From positions 104,780 to 168,779 of the forward strand of contig JAQWLJ010000014.1 of NCBI GenBank assembly GCA_029247365.1: 64,000 nt of DNA, in the 5' to 3' direction. The first letter of the stretch is position 1. The number at the start of each line of letters is the position of its first letter. Positions 32,926 through 41,961 of this stretch are shown in pieces. This DNA is from Acidimicrobiales bacterium (GTDB lineage: Bacteria; Actinomycetota; Acidimicrobiia; Acidimicrobiales; Aldehydirespiratoraceae). The notes beneath the pieces were generated by a model. It ran no database searches. It was not told the DNA's origin and saw only the letters and a program-made list of their open reading frames with translations. The translations under genes were made by a program, and so were the position numbers.

Positions 32926-34305
32926 TCAGCCTCGGGTGGCGCCGGTGATCGCCCACGCATCGCTCTGGTAGCGCCAGAGGAGCGTGGCCGCTCGTACGAC
33001 CATCCAGGCGCCGATGGCCCCCCAGAGCCAGCCGATGCCGAGGTCGAACCACAGCACGCTGAACGACCAGGGCACCAAGACTGCCGTGGCGGTGACCATT
33101 GCGATGGCGAGAAAGCGCAGATCGCCGGCGCCGATGAGGATGCCGTCGAGCGCGAAGACGATGCCGTTCACCGGCTGCCACACAGCGACGTGGATGAACA
33201 AGAAGGCTGCGAGCGAGACAACTTCAGGGTCGGCGGAGAAGACGTCGGGCAGCACGGGGATCAACGCGAACACGAGTGCGGCCATAGCGAACCCGCCCCA
33301 CCATCCCCACTGGATCATGCGGTCACCGAGGCGTCGGGCCTCTTGTGCGTCGCCGGCGCCGAGGGCATGGCCGATCATCGCTTGGGCCGCGATGGCGACG
33401 GCGTCGAGTGACAGCGCGAGGATGCTCCAGATCTGGAAGGCAATCTCGTGGGCGGCGAGGTCGTCGGTGCCGATGCGGGCGGCGACGGCGACCGTGACGG
33501 TGATGCCTCCTCGAAGCGCTGCGGTCCGCATCAGGAGGTCGAGTCCGGCTCCGGCGAGCTTGCCGATGACCTTCCAGTCCGGGGTAAGTCCAACGTCGTG
33601 TTCGGTAACCGCCCGGGCAATCCACCAGCAGTACGCGCCGGCGCCGACCCACTGGGCGATCACCGTTGACAGTGCAGAGGCCCCGATTCCGTAGTCAAGG
33701 CCGTAGATCAGCACGAGCTCGAGTACCAGATTGAGGATGGCCGTGCCGACGGCGACGTACAGCGGCCGTTTCGTGTCCTGGAGGCCTCGCAGGTAACCGA
33801 CGCCGGCCAGCACCATCAACATCGGTGGGATGCCAAGGAGCGAGATCCGGAGGTAGATCTCTGCGTTGACGGCAGTCTCGCCATCACCACCCATAACGGA
33901 GATGAGCGGGTTGCGGAAGAGATAGGTGATGCTGGCGATGACGAGGCCGACCCCGAACGCGAGCCACAGGCTCTGCACCGCCTGATGGGCGGCCTGCCGG
34001 TGTTCGCCGGCGCCTAAGAGGCGCGATACCGCAGAGGTGGTGCCGTAGGCGAGGAAGATGAAGACGGCGAAGGCGATCAGCAGGAGTGAGGAGGCGAGCG
34101 CAAGGCCGGCGAGTTGGGGGGTACCGAGGTGCCCGACGACAGCAGTGTCGGCAAGGATGTACAGCGGTTCGGCGACGAGCGCGCCAAGGGCCGGGAAGGC
34201 GAGTGCGAGGATCCTTCGGTCGGTTTCCGTCCAGCGAGGCCGTCCGGGCAGCAAAAGTCGCAACATCAGCGGCACGCTAACGGCGGACTCGCGGCTCACT
34301 CGCAC
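32926..34305 (-). CDS. MATE-family efflux transporter
   Basis: About 12 TM helices; ILALAFPALGALVAEPLYILADTAVVGHLGTPQLAGLALA. Confidence 0.9.
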   Translation of the reverse strand: MRVSRESAVSVPLMLRLLLPGRPRWTETDRRILALAFPALGALVAEPLYILADTAVVGHLGTPQLAGLALASSLLLIAFAVFIFLAYGTTSAVSRLLGAGEHRQAAHQAVQSLWLAFGVGLVIASITYLFRNPLISVMGGDGETAVNAEIYLRISLLGIPPMLMVLAGVGYLRGLQDTKRPLYVAVGTAILNLVLELVLIYGLDYGIGASALSTVIAQWVGAGAYCWWIARAVTEHDVGLTPDWKVIGKLAGAGLDLLMRTAALRGGITVTVAVAARIGTDDLAAHEIAFQIWSILALSLDAVAIAAQAMIGHALGAGDAQEARRLGDRMIQWGWWGGFAMAALVFALIPVLPDVFSADPEVVSLAAFLFIHVAVWQPVNGIVFALDGILIGAGDLRFLAIAMVTATAVLVPWSFSVLWFDLGIGWLWGAIGAWMVVRAATLLWRYQSDAWAITGATRG

Positions 34306-34380
34306 CGGTGGCGGCCTGACGGGGACAGATCGCGGGCTCGTGCGGCGTTTGTGTTCCCACTCGGGACCTGACCGATGGGA

Positions 34381-34923
34381 CTACTCCCACGCTCCGGTGC
34401 CCTGGTAGTGGGCCCTCGCCTGGGGTGTCATCCACTCGGCGAGGCCGGCGCGTACCGCCGACGACGAGACGTCGAGCAGATCGGCACCCACCGGCAAGCG
34501 ATGTTCGTCGGGCACGGAGAAGCCGGTCCGGGGCGCCAGCGCTAAGCGGGGGAGCGAGGCGATCGCTGCATCCCGCTCGGCCGCGTCGCGATACCACGAC
34601 ACGTCGTTGATTTGATGCCACTTGTCTGCACCCATGACGACGACGTGGTAGCCGTCGGCGATGTCGGCGATCAGTTGGTGTTCGGTGACGACCAGTCCCA
34701 GCCCGTCAACTGCTGCTACCGATGCTTCGATCACGCCAAGACGCTCGTCGAGGGTCGGCTGCACGACATCGGCTTTCCCGAGGGCCGATAGCGAAACGGC
34801 GAGGTCGACCCGATCCAGCCCATGGGTCGAGCGAGCCGCTTGGGCGATCTCGATATGCGCGATCGTCGGCGGGTTGAACGATCCCGGGTACACCCCGATT
34901 CGCTGGGGATGCGAAGCTCTCAC
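34381..34923 (-). CDS. Nicotinate-nucleotide adenylyltransferase-like nucleotidyltransferase
   Basis: RIGVYPGSFNPPTIAHIEIAQAA; SSSAVRAG (ISST/SSxxVR-like) motif; GTG start inferred, longer ORF overlaps ilvB leader. Confidence 0.75.
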   Translation of the reverse strand: MRASHPQRIGVYPGSFNPPTIAHIEIAQAARSTHGLDRVDLAVSLSALGKADVVQPTLDERLGVIEASVAAVDGLGLVVTEHQLIADIADGYHVVVMGADKWHQINDVSWYRDAAERDAAIASLPRLALAPRTGFSVPDEHRLPVGADLLDVSSSAVRAGLAEWMTPQARAHYQGTGAWE

Positions 34924-34962
34924 CGAATCACGTTGCCATGAAGCCTTGATCCGGTCATACTC

Positions 34963-35013
34963 GTGTTCGTGGACGTCGCTGCTAGTGCCCGACTCGTAGG
35001 AGTAATCAGCTAG
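34963..35013 (+). CDS. Candidate ilvB leader peptide MFVDVAASARLVGVIS
   Basis: GTG-initiated 16-codon ORF, six branched-chain codons among 15 non-start residues, stop abutting a hairpin, before ilvB. Confidence 0.45.
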   Translation: MFVDVAASARLVGVIS

Positions 35014-35082
35014 CACACGTTTGCGCCTTAAACGCCCCGATCGTGTGCCTCGACCTCCCAGCCGGGAGGTCGTTTGTGTTTT
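35013..35082 (+). terminator. Candidate transcription attenuator upstream of ilvB
   Basis: Hairpin GCACACG...CGTGTGC (35013-35019/35042-35048), then perfect 8-bp stem GACCTCCC-AGCC-GGGAGGTC (35052-35071) followed by GTTTGTGTTTT. Confidence 0.6.
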
Positions 35083-35138
35083 CGGCCGGTAGTTTTCATC
35101 CGTTGCATCTGCGTCCCAGATCCTGGAATTCACGTCTC

Positions 35139-36908
35139 ATGAGCACCAATCCCACCAACGGCGGCGAAGCCCTCGTCAGGGCCCTCGAGTGCGAGGGTGT
35201 CGAGGTAATGTTTGGCCTTCCCGGCGGCGCAATTCTGCCGGTTTACGACCCGATCATCGATTCTTCGATCCGCCACGTGCTGGTTCGTCACGAGCAGGGG
35301 GCCGGCCACATGGCGGAAGGCTATGCCCACGCCACCGGCAAGCCTGGCGTCTGTATGGTCACGTCTGGCCCGGCGGCCACCAACGTTGTTACGCCCCTTG
35401 CTGATGCGATGCTCGACTCGGTCCCGATGGTGTGCATAACGGGTCAGGTTCCCCTCGCCGCAATCGGTACCGACGCGTTTCAGGAGTGCGACACCACCGG
35501 CATCACGATGGCAGTGACGAAGCACAACTTCCTGGTGACCGATCCCCAGGACATCCCGCGCATCATCCACGAGGCGTTCCACATCGCCACGACGGGTCGT
35601 CCGGGACCGGTGCTGGTCGATATTCCGAAAGACATCGTCGATCCGGTTAACCCGCGTTCGGCAATGACCTGGTACGAACCTGACTCGGTGCCGATGGAGC
35701 TTCCCGGCTACCACCCGCAGACCGATGGCGACCCGGCCCTCATTCAGGAGGCTGCCGAACTCATCGCCCATGCTGAGCGCCCCGTGCTCTACGTGGGCGG
35801 CGGTATTCTCAAGGCCCGCGCCGCCGAACCTCTTCTCGAACTAGCAGAGCTGCTGGCTATCCCGGTCGTCACCACGCTGATGGCTCGGGGCGCGTTCCCC
35901 GACAGCCACGAGCTGTGCCTCGGCATGCCGGGAATGCACGGTAACTACACGGCCGTCACCGCTATGCAGCGGGCTGATCTTCTCGTCTCGCTGGGCGCTC
36001 GTTTCGATGACCGCGTCACCGGACGGCTTGATGGCTTCGCCCCCGACGCCAAGATCATCCACGTCGACATCGACCCGGCCGAACTCGGCAAGGTGCGGCA
36101 GTACAACGTCGGTATCCAGGGCGACTGCAAGGTTGTCATCGAGGGCCTTGTCGACATCACCAAGAAGCTCGGCCCGGGCGCTCAAGCCGATCGCAGCGCA
36201 TGGCGCTCTACCGTCTCGGGTTGGCAGGAGAAGTTTCCGCTCACCTATGAGCAGTCGTTGCCCGGCGACAAGTTGAAGCCGCAGTTCGTGATGGAACAGC
36301 TGCGCGACGGCAACCCTGATGACACGATCCTCTGCTCGGGCGTTGGCCAGCATCAGATGCACGCAAGCCAGTTCTGGCGTTTCGACCACCCGTATACGTG
36401 GATCAACTCCGGTGGTCTCGGCACGATGGGCTTCTCGATTCCGGCGGCTATCGGCGCGAAGGCCGGCATGCCCGATCGCCGGGTCTGGGCGGTCGATGGC
36501 GATGGCAATTTCCAGATGACGGCTCAGGAGCTCGTCACGGCCACGGTCGAGGACATCCCGATCAAGGTGGCGTTGTTCAACAACAGCTACCTGGGCATGG
36601 TTCGCCAGTGGCAGGAGATGTTCTACGACGAGCGGTTCTCCGAGGTACACCTCTCCGATCACGTGCCCGACTACGTCAAGTGGGCCGAGTCGATGGGTGC
36701 GGTTGGTATTCGCGTCGAGTCGCCTGAGGAGGTCGCTCCCGCGATTGCAAAGGCGAACGAGATCAACGACCGCTCCGTCGTGATCGAGTTCGTCACCGAT
36801 GCCCGCGAGAACGTCTTCCCAATGGTTCCCGCTGGTGCGACCAACTCCGATGTCGTGGTCGACCCGAGCCAGCAGCACCTCCTCGACGGCACCGGGGGCG
36901 ACTCGTGA
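35139..36908 (+). CDS. ilvB: Acetolactate synthase large subunit
   Basis: GGEALVRALECEGVEVMFGLPGGAILPVYD; ThDP motif VDGDGNFQMTAQELVTATVEDIPIKVALFNN. Confidence 0.96.
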   Translation: MSTNPTNGGEALVRALECEGVEVMFGLPGGAILPVYDPIIDSSIRHVLVRHEQGAGHMAEGYAHATGKPGVCMVTSGPAATNVVTPLADAMLDSVPMVCITGQVPLAAIGTDAFQECDTTGITMAVTKHNFLVTDPQDIPRIIHEAFHIATTGRPGPVLVDIPKDIVDPVNPRSAMTWYEPDSVPMELPGYHPQTDGDPALIQEAAELIAHAERPVLYVGGGILKARAAEPLLELAELLAIPVVTTLMARGAFPDSHELCLGMPGMHGNYTAVTAMQRADLLVSLGARFDDRVTGRLDGFAPDAKIIHVDIDPAELGKVRQYNVGIQGDCKVVIEGLVDITKKLGPGAQADRSAWRSTVSGWQEKFPLTYEQSLPGDKLKPQFVMEQLRDGNPDDTILCSGVGQHQMHASQFWRFDHPYTWINSGGLGTMGFSIPAAIGAKAGMPDRRVWAVDGDGNFQMTAQELVTATVEDIPIKVALFNNSYLGMVRQWQEMFYDERFSEVHLSDHVPDYVKWAESMGAVGIRVESPEEVAPAIAKANEINDRSVVIEFVTDARENVFPMVPAGATNSDVVVDPSQQHLLDGTGGDS

Positions 36909-37405
36909 ACGTCTCACCTGCCAGCCCGCGCTGGCACACGCTCGTCGCGACGGTTGAGAACAAGCCTGGCGTGCTTGCCCGCGTTGCCGGCCTGTTCTCT
37001 CGTCGCGGCTTCAACATCCACTCGCTTGCCGTCGCGCCGACGAACGACGAACGGTTCAGCCGCATTACGTTCACCGTCGACATCGAGGGCACGCCGCTCG
37101 ATCAGGTCGTGAAGCAACTCGACAAGCTCATCAACGTGGTCGACATCACTGAGCTCAACCCGGCCCACTCGGTCGAGCGTGAACTGATGCTGATAACCGT
37201 CGAGACCGGCGAGTCTCGCAAGGAGCTCATGGAGATCGTCGACGACTACCGCGCGTACGTGCTCTCTGACGGCGACGACTCGATGATGATGTCGTGGTCG
37301 GCCCGTCCGGCTCGGCTCGACGAGCTGGAAGAACGACTGCGGCCCTTTGGGATCGTGGAACTCCAGCGCACCGGGCGAGTGGCGCTTCCGTCGTTGGACG
37401 ACTGA
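36905..37405 (+). CDS. ilvN: Acetolactate synthase small (regulatory) subunit
   Basis: ACT domain HTLVATVENKPGVLARVAGLFSRRGFNIHSLAV; overlaps ilvB stop. Confidence 0.95.
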   Translation: MNVSPASPRWHTLVATVENKPGVLARVAGLFSRRGFNIHSLAVAPTNDERFSRITFTVDIEGTPLDQVVKQLDKLINVVDITELNPAHSVERELMLITVETGESRKELMEIVDDYRAYVLSDGDDSMMMSWSARPARLDELEERLRPFGIVELQRTGRVALPSLDD

Positions 37406-37440
37406 GACTGCGTACGGCATACGTCCCTGCGGGGGGAAGG

Positions 37441-38853
37441 CTATTCAGTCAGCGTGAGGTGGTTGTCAATGCCGGGAACGCGGTCTTGTTCGCGGTGGTT
37501 GACGTAGAGCACCGTCGTCTCGCTGTGCAGGCAGATGCGCTCGACGAGCGCAAGCACAAGCTGGCGGTTCATGTCATCGAGGCCGAGGCAGGGTTCGTCG
37601 AGGATCAGCAGCGGTGGGTGTTTCACCATCGCCCGGGCGATCAGTACAAGGCGCTGGTCGCCGAACGACAAGGTGTTGAACGGTTCATCGGCCCGCGCCG
37701 ACATCCCCAGTAGTGCGAGCCACTCGTCGGCGATGGCCTTCTGTGTGTCGGTGCTTTTGGTGTAGAGCCCGATGCTGTCATAGAAGCCGGAGATGATGAC
37801 GTTCCGCAGCCCCGTCCCAACCCGGTATTCCCATTGGAGTGCGGTGGAGACGTAACCGATGAACTGCTTGATCTGCCAGATGCTCTCGCCGGTGCCTCGC
37901 TGAAACCCGAACGCCATGATGTCGTTGACGTAGCACTGTGGATGATCGCCGGTGATCAGCGACAGCAGACAGGTCTTGCCACTGCCGTTCGGCCCGCTTA
38001 GTTGCCAACTCTGGTTCACTTCGATCGTCCAGTCGAGGTCCTCCAAGACCGTATTGTCGGAGTAGCGAACGGTGGCTCCCCTCAGCCGGACGAGAGGGGC
38101 GTCGGGATCGAGCGCAGGGAGTCGGGCAGTCGGATCGGCTGCAGGGATCTCGAGCCCACTCGTCTTCAGATGCAGGAGCTGGTATAGCTCAGCGAAGGCG
38201 CGCTCGTTGTCACGGTCTACGCGGTGGAGAAGGCGACCGTTGTCCACGTAGGCGATGTGGGTGATGAAGTCGGGGCACTCGTCGAACCGGTTGAGCACGA
38301 TGACCATGGGCAACACCTCGGCGAGAGCGCTGAGGTGATCCTGGAGCCATGCCATCGAGTTGTGGTCGAGGCCGTCGAATGGCTCGTCCAGGACGAGCAC
38401 GTCGGGCTGACTGCTCAGTGCGCGGATGAGCATGACCTTGCGCGTCTCGCCAGTCGAGAGCTTGCGGAACGCCCTGCCCATCAGCGGCCGCAGACCCAGG
38501 GTGTCGATCAGGGTCTGGGCCAGGTCGGGATCGCAACAGTCGGCGTCGATGATCGCGGCTACCGAGGTGCCCTCTGAGATCACGTCCACGATGTCGGCGT
38601 CGTCCTTGCGGCGCTCGGCCTCGATGAGTTCCGCCTGGCGTTCGTAGGACACGAGCGCGACACGGTCGGGCACACCCGACAGCGTTCCCGCCAGATACGT
38701 GCCCTCGCTGGCGAGGACGGCCGCAAGGGCCGACTTGCCTGAGCCGTTGGCGCCTGCGATTAACCAGTGTTCGCCGGGCTGGATTGTCCAGTTGATGTCG
38801 TGCAGCTGAAAGCGCTCGTCGAAGTCGACCGAGAGCGCATCCAGACAAATCAT
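37441..38853 (-). CDS. modF: ModF-like protein with two ABC ATPase domains
   Basis: Two Walker A motifs (GANGSGKSALA, GPNGSGKTCLL); FRKLSTGETRKVMLIRAL; LLSLITGDHPQCYVNDI; overall resembles recalled E. coli ModF. Confidence 0.8.
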   Translation of the reverse strand: MICLDALSVDFDERFQLHDINWTIQPGEHWLIAGANGSGKSALAAVLASEGTYLAGTLSGVPDRVALVSYERQAELIEAERRKDDADIVDVISEGTSVAAIIDADCCDPDLAQTLIDTLGLRPLMGRAFRKLSTGETRKVMLIRALSSQPDVLVLDEPFDGLDHNSMAWLQDHLSALAEVLPMVIVLNRFDECPDFITHIAYVDNGRLLHRVDRDNERAFAELYQLLHLKTSGLEIPAADPTARLPALDPDAPLVRLRGATVRYSDNTVLEDLDWTIEVNQSWQLSGPNGSGKTCLLSLITGDHPQCYVNDIMAFGFQRGTGESIWQIKQFIGYVSTALQWEYRVGTGLRNVIISGFYDSIGLYTKSTDTQKAIADEWLALLGMSARADEPFNTLSFGDQRLVLIARAMVKHPPLLILDEPCLGLDDMNRQLVLALVERICLHSETTVLYVNHREQDRVPGIDNHLTLTE

Positions 38854-38863
38854 GGGAGGACGA

Positions 38864-40336
38864 TCAGACGATGCGCTTCATGTCGGCCATGTGGCCGCGC
38901 AGAACGCCACCGATCGCTTCGACTGGATGACTGCGGATGGCGTCATTGACGTCGATCAGGCGAGCGTTGTCGACCGCGTTGTCGGCGACATCGAGCCCCT
39001 TGCCGATCACGTCGCTCCTCATGCCCTTCATGAAGTCGCCCAACAGCGGCACGCAGGCGTGGTTGTACAGGTAGCACCCGTACTCGGCGGTGTCGGAGAT
39101 CGTTGCGTTCATCTCGTAGAGCTTCTTGCGGGCCACCGTGTTGGCGATCAGCGGCGTCTCGTGCAGCGACTCGTAGTAGGCCGACTCGGCGATGATGCCT
39201 GCCGATGTCATCGTCTCGAAGGCGAGCTCGACGCCTGCCTTCACCATGGCGACCATGAGGATGCCGTTGTCGAAGTACTCCTGCTCGGAGATCTCTGTGT
39301 CGCTGGCCGGGGTCTTCTCGAATGCGGTCTCGGCCGTGTCGGCTCGCCAGCCCAGTAGCTCGGCATCGTCGTTCGCCCAGTCGGCCATCATCGTCTTGGA
39401 GAAGGTGCCGGTCATGATGTCGTCCTGGTGCTTCCAGTAGAGCGGACGCATAATGTCCTTCATCTCTTCGGCCAGCTCGAAGGCGCGGATCTTCGCCGGG
39501 TTGGACAGGCGGTCCATCATGTTGGTGACGCCGCCGTACTTGAGGGCTTCGGTGATCGTCTCCCAGCCGTACTGGATGAGCTTGGAGGCGTAGCCGGGGT
39601 CGATGCCCTCTCCCATCATCTTGTCGAAGCACAGCAGCGAGCCGGTCTGCAACATGCCGCACAGGATGGTTTGCTCGCCCATGAGGTCGGACTTGACCTC
39701 GGCGATGAACGACGACATCAGCACGCCCGCTTTGTGGCCACCCGTGCCGACCGCGTAGGCCTTGGCCAAGGCGAGGCCCTGGCCGTTGGGATCGTTGGCC
39801 TCGTGAACGGCGATCAGGGTGGGGACACCGAAGCCGCGTACGTACTCAGCGCGCACCTCAGAGCCTGGGCACTTGGGGGCGACCATGATGACGGTGATGT
39901 CGTCACGCACCTGCATACCCTCCTCGACGATGTTGAATCCGTGCGAGTAGGAGAGGCACGAGCCGTGCTTCATCATCGGCATGATCGTGTTGACGACGTT
40001 GGTGTGCTGCTTGTCGGGGGTGAGGTTCAAGACCACATCGGCGGTGGGCAGCAACTCTTCGTAGGTGCCGACCGTGAAGCCGTTCTCGATGGCGTTCTTC
40101 CAGGATTGGCGCTGCTGAGCGATGGCTTGCTCACGGAGCGCGTAGGACACGTCGAGGCCGCTGTCGCGGAGGTTGAGACCTTGGTTCAGACCCTGCGCGC
40201 CGCAACCGATGATGACCATCTTCTTGCCGCGGAGGGCATCGACACCTTCGTCGAACTCATCGAGGTGCATGAAACGGCACTTGCCGAGCTCGGCGAGCTG
40301 CTCTCGCAGCGGCAGGGTGTTGAAGTAGTTGGCCAT
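38864..40336 (-). CDS. ilvC: Ketol-acid reductoisomerase, long form (class II)
   Basis: 490 aa; [94 protein letters not shown], near-collinear with E. coli IlvC as recalled. Confidence 0.95.
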   Translation of the reverse strand: MANYFNTLPLREQLAELGKCRFMHLDEFDEGVDALRGKKMVIIGCGAQGLNQGLNLRDSGLDVSYALREQAIAQQRQSWKNAIENGFTVGTYEELLPTADVVLNLTPDKQHTNVVNTIMPMMKHGSCLSYSHGFNIVEEGMQVRDDITVIMVAPKCPGSEVRAEYVRGFGVPTLIAVHEANDPNGQGLALAKAYAVGTGGHKAGVLMSSFIAEVKSDLMGEQTILCGMLQTGSLLCFDKMMGEGIDPGYASKLIQYGWETITEALKYGGVTNMMDRLSNPAKIRAFELAEEMKDIMRPLYWKHQDDIMTGTFSKTMMADWANDDAELLGWRADTAETAFEKTPASDTEISEQEYFDNGILMVAMVKAGVELAFETMTSAGIIAESAYYESLHETPLIANTVARKKLYEMNATISDTAEYGCYLYNHACVPLLGDFMKGMRSDVIGKGLDVADNAVDNARLIDVNDAIRSHPVEAIGGVLRGHMADMKRIV

Positions 40337-40394
40337 GAGGTAGACGCTCCAAGTGCGATCGATCAGACCGACACTACCGAACGACTAGCGTTTC

Positions 40395-40440
40395 GTAAAT
40401 TGATATATCTGCAACGTAGTGTCCTGATTTCTGCAACAAT
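40395..40440. promoter_or_regulatory. Candidate IlvY operator region in the ilvY-ilvC intergenic segment
   Basis: TTGATATATCTGCAA (40400-40414) and a second CTGCAAC; the two CTGCAAC copies at 40409 and 40431 are 22 bp apart. Confidence 0.45.
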
Positions 40441-41337
40441 GTGACCATGGACGTCACCAGACTCCGGCAGTTCATCGTGCTCAGCGAGACCCTGCACTTC
40501 GGGCGGGCCGGCAGCCGGGCGAACGTCAGCACATCGGCGCTGTCGCGCCACATCCGGCAGCTGGAAGCCGAGCTCAACGTGTCGTTGTTCGATCGCGATA
40601 ACCGCACCGTCGAGCTCACGGCGGCGGGACACACGTTCCAGCGCTACGCCCGTGATGCGGTGCAACAGTGGGAACAGATCTGCTACGAGCTCACCGACCC
40701 GGCCGACCAACTGCACGGGGAGATCAGCCTCTATTGCTCGGTCACGGCCAGTCACAGCATCCTGTTCGACCTGTTGAATCGCTTTCGACCGACCCACCCT
40801 GGCGTGGAGATCAGGCTTCAAACCGGTGACCCCGAGCACGCCATCGCCCGCATCCAGGCACTGGAGGAGGACCTGGCGATCGCCGCTCGGCCAGACAACC
40901 TGCCCTCTGGCGTGCGATTTAAGCCGATCCGGGTGTCGCCACTCGTGTTCATCGCTCCGGTGGAAGCGACCGAGCCGAGCCTCGCGGCGTTACCGCCGAG
41001 TGGCCCCGCTGCGTGGGGAGAGATCCCGATGATCCTCGCAACCGGTGGGATCGCTCGTCGACGGGTGGACGCGTGGTTTCGCGGTCTCGACGTCACCCCC
41101 AAGATCTACGCCCAGGTGGCCGGCAATGAGGCGATCGTGAGCATGGTCAGCCTGGGGCTCGGCGTCGGCGTCGTCCCCAAGATCGTGCTCGACAACAGCC
41201 CCCATGCAGAGCGCGTGCGAGTCCTCGACGTCGACCCTGTTTTGGAACCATACGACCTCGGTCTGTTCACCCTCAAACGCCATCTGAGGAACCCGCTCAT
41301 CAGCGCGTTCTGGTCGCTTCTCCCCGAGCCGGGGTAG
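40441..41337 (+). CDS. ilvY: LysR-family regulator, IlvY-like
   Basis: LysR HTH; SETLHFGRAGSRANVSTSALSRHIRQLEAEL; LFDRDNRTVELTAAG; IYAQVAGNEAIVSMVSLGLGVGVVPKIVLDNSP; divergent from ilvC. Confidence 0.85.
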   Translation: MTMDVTRLRQFIVLSETLHFGRAGSRANVSTSALSRHIRQLEAELNVSLFDRDNRTVELTAAGHTFQRYARDAVQQWEQICYELTDPADQLHGEISLYCSVTASHSILFDLLNRFRPTHPGVEIRLQTGDPEHAIARIQALEEDLAIAARPDNLPSGVRFKPIRVSPLVFIAPVEATEPSLAALPPSGPAAWGEIPMILATGGIARRRVDAWFRGLDVTPKIYAQVAGNEAIVSMVSLGLGVGVVPKIVLDNSPHAERVRVLDVDPVLEPYDLGLFTLKRHLRNPLISAFWSLLPEPG

Positions 41338-41363
41338 CGAACGGCGGCTCGTTCGGACGAGCG

Positions 41364-41939
41364 CTAGAAGCGGTAGTTGTCGTAGCTGGTATCGCCGGAC
41401 CAGCCGTACACCGTGAACACCGGCTGGTCGCTCGTGCGGATCGCATGGTGGGCTTGCGACGGCGTGCGGGAATGGTCGCCGGACCGGAGTGTCCTCGTTG
41501 CTTCGCCGACGGTCCAGTCGCCCGACCCGGCCAACACGACGTACAGCTCCTCGGCATCGTGCCAGTGGTCCGGGTAGTTGCACTCAGTGTCGAGGAGAAA
41601 GATTCCGAAACGCTCGTTGGTCGCAGGCGGGATCGCACCGTCGGGGCCGATGACCTCCACCGTCGCGGCTCGGTGGGCCCACCCGGGGGGAACGACGGCT
41701 GGGTCGGGGCGGCGCCACGGCATCTCGGGTGCGGCGGCGAGGAGCGCATCGATCGATGGTTGCGTGGCCGCGCTGGCCATACCGGCGGCGCGCTCGAGGT
41801 CGGGGAACGGACATGGTGTCGGGTCACCTGCCGGGGTGATGTCGGCGGCGCGATCGAGGAGCCCGACGAACTCTCGGGCCATCGGCTCGTCGATCGTGGC
41901 GAGCACGGTCCGCACCTCATGGAGAAAGCACGAGATCAT
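41364..41939 (-). CDS. Cupin-domain protein, candidate DMSP lyase (DddQ/W/K-like)
   Basis: YPDHWHDAEELYVVLAGSGDW with HxHxxxExY and a further His 40 residues after the first His. Confidence 0.6.
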   Translation of the reverse strand: MISCFLHEVRTVLATIDEPMAREFVGLLDRAADITPAGDPTPCPFPDLERAAGMASAATQPSIDALLAAAPEMPWRRPDPAVVPPGWAHRAATVEVIGPDGAIPPATNERFGIFLLDTECNYPDHWHDAEELYVVLAGSGDWTVGEATRTLRSGDHSRTPSQAHHAIRTSDQPVFTVYGWSGDTSYDNYRF

Positions 41940-41961
41940 GGCGCAAAGCTAGCTTCGGACC

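Noticed and set aside
34924-35133. N-terminal extension of the nucleotidyltransferase ORF
   Set aside because: Extension is Arg-rich, lacks similarity to the family, and overlaps the proposed ilvB leader; GTG at 34923 is a better start.
35841-36917. 358-aa minus-strand ORF opposite ilvB
   Set aside because: Antisense to the ThDP-enzyme coding frame; no recognisable motif.
39428-40444. 338-aa plus-strand ORF opposite ilvC
   Set aside because: His/Val/Leu-rich mirror of ilvC codons; ilvC is unambiguous.
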